Of a DNA stretch of 13,152 nucleotides, positions 1 to 7,540 are shown piece after piece (position 1 is the first letter of the stretch; each line of letters opens with the position of its first letter). This DNA is from Chrysochromulina tobinii (taxonomy: Eukaryota > Haptophyta > Prymnesiales > Chrysochromulinaceae): NCBI GenBank assembly GCA_001275005.1, contig JWZX01002506.1, positions 1 to 13,152 of the forward strand. The letters are read 5' to 3'. Made by a program: the position numbers and the translations under genes. The notes below the pieces were generated by a model. The model had not been told where the DNA came from and did no database searches. It saw nothing but the letters and a program-made list of their open reading frames with translations.

Positions 1-3000
1 CTGATAGCTTCTCGAACAGATGGGCGCGTTTCACAAGCGAGCCCTTGACCGCTTGCCCGGGCACCACGACCTCTGAGGCCCGCTCGAGGGTCGTCCGGCG
101 AATGAACCGTGCCGCTTCCTCGTACGTGGCGAAACCGCTACTAGTGCTGAAGACCGACTCGTCCGCGGTGGCAGACTCCACCTCGCGGAGGCTGTTGAAA
201 ACCCCGCTGACGCCCACCGCTTCAGAGTACACCCCGAAGAAGACCGCGGGAGCCGCCGCCACCTCGATCTCCGCGGCGGCCTGCGCGGCCGTCTCGCCGT
301 CTGCCCCCATGCGGCACGCCCCCCGCGCGTGAACGAAACCGAGACCGCGCGACTCCATCTTCTCACCTATTGCGAACGGGAGTTGGCAACCGACGCAGAC
401 GATGCCGCCGCCGCCGTACTGGCAAGGCTGAGAGCACACGCCTGTCTCTCCCTCCGGCGAGCCACCCCTCACCTTCATGCCCCTTTGCGGCACCCGCCCC
501 TCGCTGCCGCGGTTAGCCGCGTGCTGCTGCACGAACAGCTTCCCGAGATCGGCCGACACCTCGTCTAGGCTCTCCTCGTACGGCACGTAGCTCGAAGGCG
601 ACGCACCGACGCCACTCGCCGACGCAGGTGGCTCAGGGGTGGCCGCCCAGCCAGCCTCAGCCGGCGCCCACACCCCACCTGCGAGTCGCACCTCGGCGTT
701 CGCGAGCTTGAAGTCGAATAGGCGCCGCTCCACCAGACCGCCCGCCGACCCCACAGTCGCTCCCACTAGATGGTCGACACTCCAGAACTGCCTAGGATCG
801 GCCTCGTACGTCTCCCGGTCCGGTGCCCTCTCCCTCAGGAACACCGGGCCGGAGCCCACCTTGCGCGCGGCCTTCGTAAGGTCGAGACGCCAGTATTCCA
901 CCACAAGCTCCTCACCGTCGTCGCTGACCACCTGACAGAGGCTGCCAACACCCCCGCCCTCCGCGAGGGCGTACACGAAAGAGCCTGGAAGCCGCACGTC
1001 GCGCTCGAGCCCGAATCTCGAAGCCAGCTGCGTCACGCGCGCCGCCGAGGCTGGGCTCGATCCCCCCTTGACGACCGACGCCGTCTCTCTCCGCAACTCG
1101 CTCCTGAGGGCGAAAGGAGACGCCAATTGTACCGTCCGCGCACCTGCGGCACGGGGAAACAGAACCAGGGATAAAGGCCTCCTATTGGTACAGTCCCGCC
1201 ACCCGGATACCGTGTGCGCCGAGAGGCAAGGGCTGCCAGCCGGATAGTGCCCCACCACGAGACCGTGCTTCAACAATTTTGCCCATGCCGGATCACCATC
1301 GGCGGGCACGAGCGCGAGCGCTGTCGGCCTCTGACCCATGAATTCGACCATGGACTCTTGGACTCGCCGCAGAGCTGAGCCCACGGTGGAGGACGTTGGG
1401 TGCACCCACATCCGCCTCCGTTCAACCTTCGCCGCCTCCGCAGGCTGACGGCCGGCGAGCTCTCTCTCCGCACCGATGAAGCTCGTGAACGGCCCGTAGA
1501 GCACGTCGAGGCGCGAGAATTCACCTTCCCGGAGCCTGAAGCGCGACTCCTCAACCGCGTCACCCCTCGACGTCTGGTCGGGACGATCCAGCTTGCTGCC
1601 CGGCGTGTGAGTCACCCGCAGCGTGAATTCGTGCTCCTCGCTCAGCCTCAGCAGCCGACGCACCAACTCCTGCATGTCGGCCGACTTCGAGGACAACTTG
1701 CTCGAGGCGCCCTTCGCCGCCATGTTATCCGTCTCCACCAGGACGGTCTTACCCTTTAGGCGCCCGCCTCCCAATTGGCACACTCTCACGATGCCTAGGA
1801 GCTCTCGCCAGTTAATCGGTCGGCGGCGCTCTGCGTGCGTGAATGCGAGTGACGCTTCCTCCCGACCACCGTCGAGCCAGAGCACCTGTCCGGTACCCCA
1901 GTTGCTCGCATCGGTGCCGGTGAGCACAGCCTCCGCCGCTCGGCTGTACCCGACCAATGGCGCCAGGCTGCGCGTATCTAGATGCTCGCGCCACCACCTC
2001 AGATCCCGCCAGAAGGCGGAGGAGATGGAGAGCTCTCGCCATCCGCCGCCGCTCGGCTTCACCTGCCCTCGCTGCCAGTCTACCAAGAGACCCTTGAATT
2101 GGTTGAGCATGCCCTGCATGTAGGTACGGCCACCCGCAACCACCTGCGAGACGAAGACCAACTTCCCCAAAAAGCTCGCGAGTTCTCGCGGATCTGCCGC
2201 AAGCTCGCCCTCCTCCGGCTCGAGAGCCATCCACGACTCGATCTCAGCCGCCAACTTCGCCCGCCTCTTCTTGGTGATCGTAATTCCGCGCAAACCCTCG
2301 ACGTTACACATCAGGAGGCCGAGGAACTCGATGCACCTGCACGGCCCTCGTTTCTTGTGCGGAGCCCACTGCAGCCCCCTGGCCGCAAACTCGACCTCAA
2401 GCATCGCCATGCCCTGTCGTGTGAGCTCCTCGTTGTCACCGATCACTAGGACGTCATCAACGAAGACGTAGAAGTGAATCCCTCGCCCCGCCGCCTGTTT
2501 CCTGAGTCGGGCAATAACCGCCTCGGTCAGTGCGCAAAAGAGCCTGGGGGACTCGATGTACCCAAACGGCAAGCGCGACGCCCACATGAGCCTGCCCGTG
2601 CCTGGGTGCCGAACGACGAGGCGTTTCTTGCTATCATCCGCGATCGGGACGTGCCAGAAACCATCACGAATATCATACTTGGCGAAATGTGAGTCGTGCC
2701 GAATGCAAGACCGCGCGTCCCAAACGCTCGGCAGCGTGAAGGCTGCCGACGGCACCACCCGATTCGTACCGACCGAGTAGTCATGGCAGAGTCGCCACTT
2801 GCCTCCACCCTGATCGGCAATCGTCCAAGGGGAGATAGTGGACGACTCGAGCACCTCTGCGAGCCGGTGAGCGGGCACGTACTCCATTGCGCCCGCCAGC
2901 AGCCCCCGGTCTGCCTCGGTGATGCTCTTAAGCAAGCCCTCCTGGCTCTCCCACTTGTAAAAAGGGACCTCGGTGGGCGGAACCTCCTCCCAAGGGTAGA

Positions 3001-5470
3001 TCCCGACCCCGCGCTTCGCCATGATCTCATTCAGCTCGTGCGGTAGCCCTATGTCCCATCGCTCACGCTCCCATGGGAGTGGGGTGTACGACCGAGCCGT
3101 CTTCGCCGAGGACGGCTCCGCGCGCGCGCCCGGTCGATCGAGCGGATCCATGTTCGCCTCAGCTAATGCGTAATCAACGGAACCAGTCGAGCGAGAGCTC
3201 GCGTCACCCATGGCCCAGAACGAGCCGCCCCGAGACATCACTGCGTCCCGCCCCTCCTCAGCATAAGACGGCTTGCCCTTCCTGACCCGCCGCACGATAC
3301 GGAAGCCCGACGTCCGCGTGGCCGCCTCCTCCGCGGCTCCGTACGCGTGCACCGTCACCCGTGTACCGGGTGACGACCGGACGACCGCCCTGATTCTTGG
3401 CAGCAGCGCCGAGATCTGACCCCCAGGGAGGAACAGTAGCGTGTTCTTCCCCGAGAGAGAGGCGAGCGCAGCGCCCGTGCTCGTGCGCTCGATGGGCTTG
3501 ACCTCGTTCATAGAGCTCCACCACCCCTCGGGGCCCACCATCACGTCGTAGTCGCCAGCCCATGAATAGAACAGCTCGCGGGCCTCCGATGACAGTACGG
3601 TATCCGCCCTAGGCGGAGCCACCGGCGCCTCGTCGCCTTCAGGGAACTTCGGCCAGTACGTCGGATCCTCCCGCCCCTTGATGACCGCATCCGGGGGGGG
3701 CAACCGAGCAGCGCCCGAGACGACGCTTGAGCTCACCGATCCGCCAGCCGTCGCGCTGTGAAACTCCACTCCCTGGTCTGGAGATATCCCCCCGACACCA
3801 CGTAGCCAATGGCTCATTTGCCGTCTGCTGCGCTCCGGGTGAGCGAGGTACTCATCGAAGGTGATGGCCCTCAGACCAAAACGACGCTCCACCTCTCGCA
3901 TGGCCGCCTGCCCGAAGACGTACTCGCCGTAGACCGGCGGCGTGGCCATCGTGAGGCCAAGGTAATCCATGTGGTCTCGGTCGACGCCCATGGCCGCCGC
4001 GCACTCCCCCACCGTGCACCCCACGGGCGCATCTCCTTGAATCGCCCAGAGGTTGCCTGAGCAGCACTCAGCGGTACAAGTCCGACCGAACGGGTCTCGA
4101 CGGCTCCAGCGCCGCCGGGCTCCCAAACAGGATCCCCGCCTCAGCACAAGGCCTGGCTCGACGAGCGCCTCGTCCACCCGCAGATCGAAATTCGCCTCGA
4201 ACGATCTCGGCTGATCCACATGCAGGCCGAAGTAAGCCCCTCGGAGCTGACACCTGCCGTTTTCCCCACCCGGAGCGTTTCCACGCGCCGTCTCGAGCAC
4301 GTAGAGGCCGCCCGCGGCCTCGCCGGCATCTCGAGCCGTGCTCACCAGGTCCACCCCTGCGCTACCTCCGCTGACGCGAGAAGGGAGCGAGATGAACGTG
4401 ACGAACGACCCCGACCGCTTGCGCAAGTCGCTCAGCCCGGAGACACTCGTAGGGTCGCCCTCGGAGAACGTCTCCAAACCGAACCGCCGGGAGTAAGCCG
4501 GCTGAGCCCCGCGATCCACGCCGTGTGCGGCTCCTCCCGCACGCCTGATCCCCTCTGCGAGGCCGCCCTGCCCACAGAACGCCACCACCGCTACCGGCGT
4601 GTGGCCGGAGCTCAGACGCCGCAGTAGGCTGACATAATGCCGATACCAACCGTTGGCTCGAGCGGCTAGATCTGACTGAGCTGCGAACGCCGTCGAGCTG
4701 GCCAGATTCGCCCCTCCTCTGCACGCGAAGTGCACGATTGGCCGCACCCACATCTTCCCTGCGAGACCACCCGCGGTCCAGCACCCAGGCCACCGACCCG
4801 TCGTCAGGCGGAAAGTGGCTTGCAGGAACCTGACGTGCGGCAGCAGAGCGCCCATGCGCCTCAGACGCCTCTGCCGACGGGCAGACGGCCCGCACCTCTG
4901 TTCATCGCGCCTGAGGGTGCTCACAGACACCCCCTCGAGCTCGGCGCCGCAACCTGGCCGCGGCTGCCCGTCGTCGAGAGTCGTAACCGACACCGGCGCC
5001 GTCGCGAGCGCCTCCGCGCAAGAAACCCCGCATGCCGACCCGCCCACATCATCCGTCGCGGCGAGCGGGGCCACCGTCGCCCGCGCATCGGCCGTTCCCA
5101 TCTCCTCTGTGCCCACTGGCTCAGAACAGTCACCCTCTTGTGACCCTTGGTGTGCAGCTTGTGGGAGCGCAGGGGTGGGGGAAAACGGTAGGCTATCAGA
5201 ATGCCTCGCCGGTCCACACACCGCCCCATGCGCCCGCCCTAAGCTGCAAGCCTGGTTCCTTGACTCACCGGTCAAAGTCCCTAGCTCGCCCGACTTTCCC
5301 AAAGTCGAGCCCATGCCCGTCGCGCTGGGTATGTCTCCCGCCTCGACGGCCACTCGCACGCCATCTACGACCCGGCATACTTCCTGGTTCTCTCCCGTAC
5401 GTCCCTCGCTTCCGCATGTCTCAGCTCCGCCCTCACCGGGCATACACCCGAATGAAAGAGCGGGCGTCAT
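1..5470 (-). CDS. Pol polyprotein: C5-methyltransferase-like, RT, RNase H, Cys/His finger, viroplasmin-like; 3' end outside window
   Basis: The frame is open from 5533 to the left edge with no stop, which I checked triplet by triplet. The first in-frame ATG is at 5470, giving at least 1,823 residues; the true start could be upstream through readthrough or splicing from gag. From that Met: residues 1-290 are low-complexity and Cys/Gly/Ser-rich with no domain I recognise; about 290-540 is a C5-MTase-like domain; about 540-880 is unassigned; about 880-1060 is reverse transcriptase (FVDD at 1003-1006); about 1185-1305 is RNase H; about 1305-1690 is unassigned; about 1690-1720 is a Cys/His finger; about 1740-1790 is viroplasmin-like. 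No aspartic protease motif (DTG/DSG in context) was identified. A methyltransferase placed ahead of RT in one open frame is the unusual part. The C-terminus, perhaps with an integration enzyme, is beyond position 1. Confidence 0.85.
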   Translation of the reverse strand, partial: MTPALSFGCMPGEGGAETCGSEGRTGENQEVCRVVDGVRVAVEAGDIPSATGMGSTLGKSGELGTLTGESRNQACSLGRAHGAVCGPARHSDSLPFSPTPALPQAAHQGSQEGDCSEPVGTEEMGTADARATVAPLAATDDVGGSACGVSCAEALATAPVSVTTLDDGQPRPGCGAELEGVSVSTLRRDEQRCGPSARRQRRLRRMGALLPHVRFLQATFRLTTGRWPGCWTAGGLAGKMWVRPIVHFACRGGANLASSTAFAAQSDLAARANGWYRHYVSLLRRLSSGHTPVAVVAFCGQGGLAEGIRRAGGAAHGVDRGAQPAYSRRFGLETFSEGDPTSVSGLSDLRKRSGSFVTFISLPSRVSGGSAGVDLVSTARDAGEAAGGLYVLETARGNAPGGENGRCQLRGAYFGLHVDQPRSFEANFDLRVDEALVEPGLVLRRGSCLGARRRWSRRDPFGRTCTAECCSGNLWAIQGDAPVGCTVGECAAAMGVDRDHMDYLGLTMATPPVYGEYVFGQAAMREVERRFGLRAITFDEYLAHPERSRRQMSHWLRGVGGISPDQGVEFHSATAGGSVSSSVVSGAARLPPPDAVIKGREDPTYWPKFPEGDEAPVAPPRADTVLSSEARELFYSWAGDYDVMVGPEGWWSSMNEVKPIERTSTGAALASLSGKNTLLFLPGGQISALLPRIRAVVRSSPGTRVTVHAYGAAEEAATRTSGFRIVRRVRKGKPSYAEEGRDAVMSRGGSFWAMGDASSRSTGSVDYALAEANMDPLDRPGARAEPSSAKTARSYTPLPWERERWDIGLPHELNEIMAKRGVGIYPWEEVPPTEVPFYKWESQEGLLKSITEADRGLLAGAMEYVPAHRLAEVLESSTISPWTIADQGGGKWRLCHDYSVGTNRVVPSAAFTLPSVWDARSCIRHDSHFAKYDIRDGFWHVPIADDSKKRLVVRHPGTGRLMWASRLPFGYIESPRLFCALTEAVIARLRKQAAGRGIHFYVFVDDVLVIGDNEELTRQGMAMLEVEFAARGLQWAPHKKRGPCRCIEFLGLLMCNVEGLRGITITKKRRAKLAAEIESWMALEPEEGELAADPRELASFLGKLVFVSQVVAGGRTYMQGMLNQFKGLLVDWQRGQVKPSGGGWRELSISSAFWRDLRWWREHLDTRSLAPLVGYSRAAEAVLTGTDASNWGTGQVLWLDGGREEASLAFTHAERRRPINWRELLGIVRVCQLGGGRLKGKTVLVETDNMAAKGASSKLSSKSADMQELVRRLLRLSEEHEFTLRVTHTPGSKLDRPDQTSRGDAVEESRFRLREGEFSRLDVLYGPFTSFIGAERELAGRQPAEAAKVERRRMWVHPTSSTVGSALRRVQESMVEFMGQRPTALALVPADGDPAWAKLLKHGLVVGHYPAGSPCLSAHTVSGWRDCTNRRPLSLVLFPRAAGARTVQLASPFALRSELRRETASVVKGGSSPASAARVTQLASRFGLERDVRLPGSFVYALAEGGGVGSLCQVVSDDGEELVVEYWRLDLTKAARKVGSGPVFLRERAPDRETYEADPRQFWSVDHLVGATVGSAGGLVERRLFDFKLANAEVRLAGGVWAPAEAGWAATPEPPASASGVGASPSSYVPYEESLDEVSADLGKLFVQQHAANRGSEGRVPQRGMKVRGGSPEGETGVCSQPCQYGGGGIVCVGCQLPFAIGEKMESRGLGFVHARGACRMGADGETAAQAAAEIEVAAAPAVFFGVYSEAVGVSGVFNSLREVESATADESVFSTSSGFATYEEAARFIRRTTLERASEVVVPGQAVKGSLVKRAHLFEKLS
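85..255 (-). other. Viroplasmin-like (Cauli_VI-type) module in pol
   Basis: The segment from about 250 to 101 begins FFGVYSEAVGVSGVFNSLRE, continues through SVFSTSSGFATYEEAARF, and ends in Ile-Arg-Arg. The order aromatic-x-V, Gly-Val-Phe, a helix with Arg-Glu-Val, then Phe…GFxTyeEAxxFI is the pattern of the small viroplasmin/Cauli_VI fold. That fold also forms the N-terminal hybrid-binding domain of eukaryotic RNase H1. It is known to bind RNA/DNA hybrids or dsRNA in RNase H1; the same role here is inference. It sits about 450 residues after the catalytic RNase H rather than before it. Confidence 0.5.
300..440 (-). other. Cys/His finger within pol C-terminal part
   Basis: After a first Cys pair (CSQPC, 436-422), the protein reads IVCVGCQLPFAIGE (Cys at 397-395 and 388-386), then continues to GFVHARGAC (His at 331-329, Cys at 316-314). 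This makes C-x2-C-x18-H-x4-C, a spacing that recalls treble-clef or PARP-like fingers (C-x2-C…G…H…C) rather than a retroviral knuckle. A role in nucleic-acid binding is inferred from this layout only. Confidence 0.45.
1560..1930 (-). other. RNase H domain within pol
   Basis: The four acidic catalytic positions of retroelement RNase H are all present: Asp in GTDASNWGTG (1912-1910), Glu in NWRELLGI (1804-1802), Asp in LVETDNMAAKG (1729-1727) and Asp in HTPGSKLDRPDQTSRG (1579-1577, with another Asp at 1588-1586). The His-x-Pro-Gly segment before the last Asp is the usual companion motif. The domain begins about 120 residues after RT without a gap. The TDAS…NW.E…ETDN…H.PG pattern is the one I associate with DIRS-type and related elements, although assignment to a superfamily needs a tree. 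Confidence 0.88.
2290..2830 (-). other. Reverse transcriptase domain within pol
   Basis: The characteristic RT blocks appear in order on the minus strand: DQGGGKWRLCHDYSVGTNR (about 2815-2759), HFAKYDIRDGFWHVPI (about 2689-2642), with the first catalytic Asp in the KYD segment, LPFGYIESPRLF (about 2569-2534), and FYVFVDDVLVIGDN with FVDD at 2464-2453 supplying the catalytic Asp pair. A thumb-like stretch (FLGLLMCNVEG) follows near 2320. FVDD in place of the more common YxDD is an accepted variant. The domain lies between the unassigned segment after the MTase and the RNase H, with no stop or frameshift, so it appears intact. Confidence 0.92.
3850..4600 (-). other. C5-cytosine DNA methyltransferase-like domain within pol, catalytic motif altered
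   Basis: The domain follows the C5-MTase motif order. Motif I (SAM binding) is VAVVAFCGQGGLAEGIRRAG at about 4594-4535, followed by an acidic loop (…SEGDPTS) where motif III is expected. Motif IV should be PPC, but the sequence reads FISLPSRVSGG, so the Ser at 4381-4379 occupies the place of the catalytic Cys. Motif VI is expected as ENV and reads YVLETARG (LET at 4297-4289). The motif VIII region, usually FGL…RHR.FE, reads FGLHVDQPRSFEANF (about 4228-4190). The C-terminal motif X, usually AxPPxYxEY, reads MATPPVYGEYVFGQ (about 3949-3908). The overall spacing is that of a full-length small MTase of about 250 residues. The fold is convincing by motif order; catalytic activity is doubtful from the substitutions. 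A divergent non-catalytic or SAM-sensing role is an inference only. Confidence 0.75.
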
Positions 5471-5635
5471 GGAGCGGGCACTCGGAACGCACAGAGCTGA
5501 AGTACCCTTCTCGTCGATCTTGTGCACGGAGCATCAGCCCCCGAGGGAACACGGCTCGGTTCCCTCCCACCGGTCTGACTGGCGTCAGCCGGTCACCCCC
5601 GTCGATCTCATCGCCAAAGGTGTAACATCACGTAC

Positions 5636-5794
5636 TCAGACATCCCTCTGAATCAGCGCGGCCTCAAACTTGTCATCCGCCGTCATCAAGGACTCATAGT
5701 ACGCACTCAGCTCTTCCAACTCCACGGGCTCATCGACGACGAGCTCGCTAGCGCCGCAAACCAACGGCGGAGCGGATGAACCGACGGCGCCTCC
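5636..5794 (-). other. In-frame extension after the gag TGA
   Basis: Reading on past the gag TGA in the same frame gives 52 sense codons before the next TGA (5638-5636). The second half reads as an acidic, probably helical segment (…DEPVELEELSAYYESLMTADD…), with mostly G or C at third positions, as in gag itself. It therefore looks like coding sequence rather than random spacer. It could be a C-terminal extension made by stop-codon readthrough, part of an alternatively spliced gag-pol, or a former part of gag. The next in-frame stops are TGA at 5587-5585 and 5536-5534, after which pol is open. Confidence 0.4.
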
Positions 5795-6979
5795 TCATTT
5801 TGCCTCGGCGGCCGGTTTGACCGCTGACGAGAGCTTCTTCTCGCGCAGCTCCTTGCCCTTCGCGGTGCTGCACGTCGCGGCGAGGTGCCCATCCGATTGG
5901 CAAATCCAGCATTTGCTCTTAGGCAGCACCGCGCCGCCGCCCTCGATCTTATCGAGGCGCGACCCGAAGACATCAAGGCGCGTGCCGATGTCTGCGAGGC
6001 CCATCTGAAGGCCGGAGAGCGCGGCCACCAGACCGGCGTCGCCCGAGCCAGGCGCGGGCGTCAGCATCTCAGCAAGACACTCGCGCGTCGTAGACCGGGC
6101 CACACCCGCACCATCGAGGACGATGACGCCCCGCGGGCCCGTGCCCTTACGGCGTTTGTCATCCGCCGTCTCTTTCGCCGAAATGGAAAGCTCGACGTCG
6201 AAAGGAAAGGGGATACCACGGCCCATGTACTTCATGCGGACCTCGATCATATAGATGATCCACGCCAGATCGTCGCGTATGTTCTGATCCGCCTTGTTCA
6301 CGAACGTGAGGATCTGGATCGCCGCGCGTGCGAAGCACGGCATCAAATTCGAGTTCGTGAGGCGGTGGCACAGATCCGTGAAAAACCTCTTGACCTCGCT
6401 CTTGTCACCAGAGATGAGTGCCTCACCAAGTAGAGTGTCCAGGGTCTTACCTCTGCCACTCCCCTTGTTTGCCTTTGCCGAGCGTATCGCCCCGACCATG
6501 TGCATATACGGACTGCCGTAGTTAAAGCCTTCCACCTCCTCCGGTCCCACGGCGCGGCCGAGTGCGAGTGCGAGTTCGAAGGCGCCTAACTCACTGAGCG
6601 TAGTCATCGATTGCGCTGCCAGGTCGGCCGCCATCTCCTTCGTGATGACCACCAGCTTCTGCGAGGCATCAAGAGTAACCACACCCTGGTAAAGAGCACG
6701 GAACCACGCAGCAAAGCGCAGCTTCTCCGACGAGAGCACCGTCGCAGTCTGCGACTTGCAAACGTCATCAATCACGGCGTTCCAGATGAGGAGGCGGGCC
6801 TTGATGTCGTCTTCGACGAGCACGTCATCCGAGTCAGGAACATCGGCCTCTGCGAACATGTCATCGCCGAAGGCCACCAACAAGAGTTTGACCAGCCGGG
6901 CCGGAAGCGGCGTGTCCACGCCCGCGATCGTGACCGACGCCCCCAGCCACGCTGCGCACGCAGCCGCGTCAAACGACAT
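5795..6979 (-). CDS. Gag-like nucleocapsid protein with CCHC zinc knuckle
   Basis: This 394-residue protein should form the retroelement's particle and bind its RNA. Near the C-terminus (positions 5911-5870) is a zinc knuckle of the form C-x2-C-x4-H-x4-C, reading CWICQSDGHLAATC, followed by a Lys/Glu-rich tail. Just upstream a short amphipathic stretch (LADIGTRLDVFGSRLDKIEG) could be a coiled coil. The N-terminal 300 residues are mostly helical-looking, with no signal peptide or membrane segment and no family I recognise. The start is the first in-frame ATG at 6979; an in-frame GTG lies three codons upstream and a TAG at 6994-6992 closes the frame above it. The stop is TGA at 5797-5795. The same frame continues open for 52 further codons after that TGA, and pol is in the same frame further down, so readthrough or splicing could link them. 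Confidence 0.8.
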   Translation of the reverse strand: MSFDAAACAAWLGASVTIAGVDTPLPARLVKLLLVAFGDDMFAEADVPDSDDVLVEDDIKARLLIWNAVIDDVCKSQTATVLSSEKLRFAAWFRALYQGVVTLDASQKLVVITKEMAADLAAQSMTTLSELGAFELALALGRAVGPEEVEGFNYGSPYMHMVGAIRSAKANKGSGRGKTLDTLLGEALISGDKSEVKRFFTDLCHRLTNSNLMPCFARAAIQILTFVNKADQNIRDDLAWIIYMIEVRMKYMGRGIPFPFDVELSISAKETADDKRRKGTGPRGVIVLDGAGVARSTTRECLAEMLTPAPGSGDAGLVAALSGLQMGLADIGTRLDVFGSRLDKIEGGGAVLPKSKCWICQSDGHLAATCSTAKGKELREKKLSSAVKPAAEAK

Positions 6980-7540
6980 TTCGGACACAAACTATGCCCT
7001 AAGTCGCGCGGCTCTCCCAGAGCCGAAGCGGAGACGACGTCGCAAGCTGCGACACGCCGTCCCCCGCGTCTCTCATTCACATGGAATGCTCGAATGTGTG
7101 CATGCATGCACACCCAGTTACACACAAAGGTCCCCGACCTTACATCGGATGATACTGGCTCGCCTCCGTACGGGGTCTGCCATCATCCCCTCATCGACTC
7201 TGACCGTTACTCATTCTGAATAACGGTAGTGCCTGCCCTTGCCCGCGCTCTCCCCCGCGCGCGCTGCGGCCTCTCTATCTGCCTCGCTCCTTATCGAGCT
7301 CCCTCCCTGCGGCCGGAGCCGCGTGGCCGCGTCACCGGTCCTACGTAACTCAACTCGATCTCAACGATCAACGTCTCTCTTCAACTTCATAATGGACGGA
7401 TGCCCCAACACTACTGAGGCATGCGCGCGCGCCACGCGCACGCAATCTCGTGAGGAGCGGCGCGCGCGTCCCTTTCCCTATGCGTGTCGTGGGTCACGCT
7501 CAGAGGAGCAGCCAGGACGGCGCGAGTCGAGGCCATTAGG
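6980..7540. other. Non-coding leader side of the retroelement and flanking sequence
   Basis: No convincing gene is seen here. The stretch upstream of gag contains a TAG closing the gag frame (6994-6992), a perfect palindrome at 7096-7113, CpG-rich runs near 7250-7270 and 7420-7475, and no second copy of any segment within the window that would mark a terminal repeat. The promoter and the element end are expected here but cannot be placed. Confidence 0.4.
7096..7113. repeat. 18-bp perfect palindrome
   Basis: The sequence GTGTGCATGCATGCACAC is its own reverse complement. It lies about 115 bp upstream of the gag ATG, in the leader side of the retroelement. The alternating purine/pyrimidine composition could favour Z-DNA or a cruciform. 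It may also be chance. Confidence 0.6.

Larger units (their letters stand above)
1..7100 (-). mobile_element. Retroelement with gag and a methyltransferase-RT-RNase H pol, 3' part outside the window
   Basis: The minus strand carries a gag gene with a zinc knuckle followed by a very long pol frame containing reverse transcriptase and RNase H, which together define a retroelement. The coding part spans 6979 down to the left edge; the right limit (about 7100) is only a guess, because the partner terminal repeat lies outside the window and neither an LTR nor an inverted terminal repeat can be recognised. RNase H directly follows RT and no DDE integrase signature (HHCC finger or DDE spacing) was found in the roughly 520 residues after it, so the element is not an ordinary complete Ty3/gypsy or Ty1/copia copy. 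The style of the RNase H and the segment after it recalls DIRS/Ngaro-like elements, but no tyrosine recombinase is visible here. The gag frame and more than 1,800 pol codons are undamaged, which suggests a young or functional copy. Confidence 0.85.

Noticed and set aside
1-3000. Many plus- and minus-strand frames of 70-170 codons in the left part
   Set aside because: The single minus-strand frame with RT and RNase H motifs explains the coding signal; the others are shadows of it in other frames.
4815-5651. Plus-strand frame of 278 codons opposite the start of pol
   Set aside because: It is antisense to the continuous minus-strand pol frame, with Ser/Pro/Arg-rich composition typical of a shadow and no domain.
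5534-5797. TGA reassigned to an amino acid or selenocysteine in this genome
   Set aside because: The small two-exon gene and the kinase-like gene both end naturally at TGA, and Trp in pol is encoded by TGG; no SECIS-like element was identified.
1-7100. Firm assignment to the DIRS or Ngaro superfamily
   Set aside because: The RNase H style is suggestive, but neither a tyrosine recombinase nor the characteristic terminal repeats are in the window.
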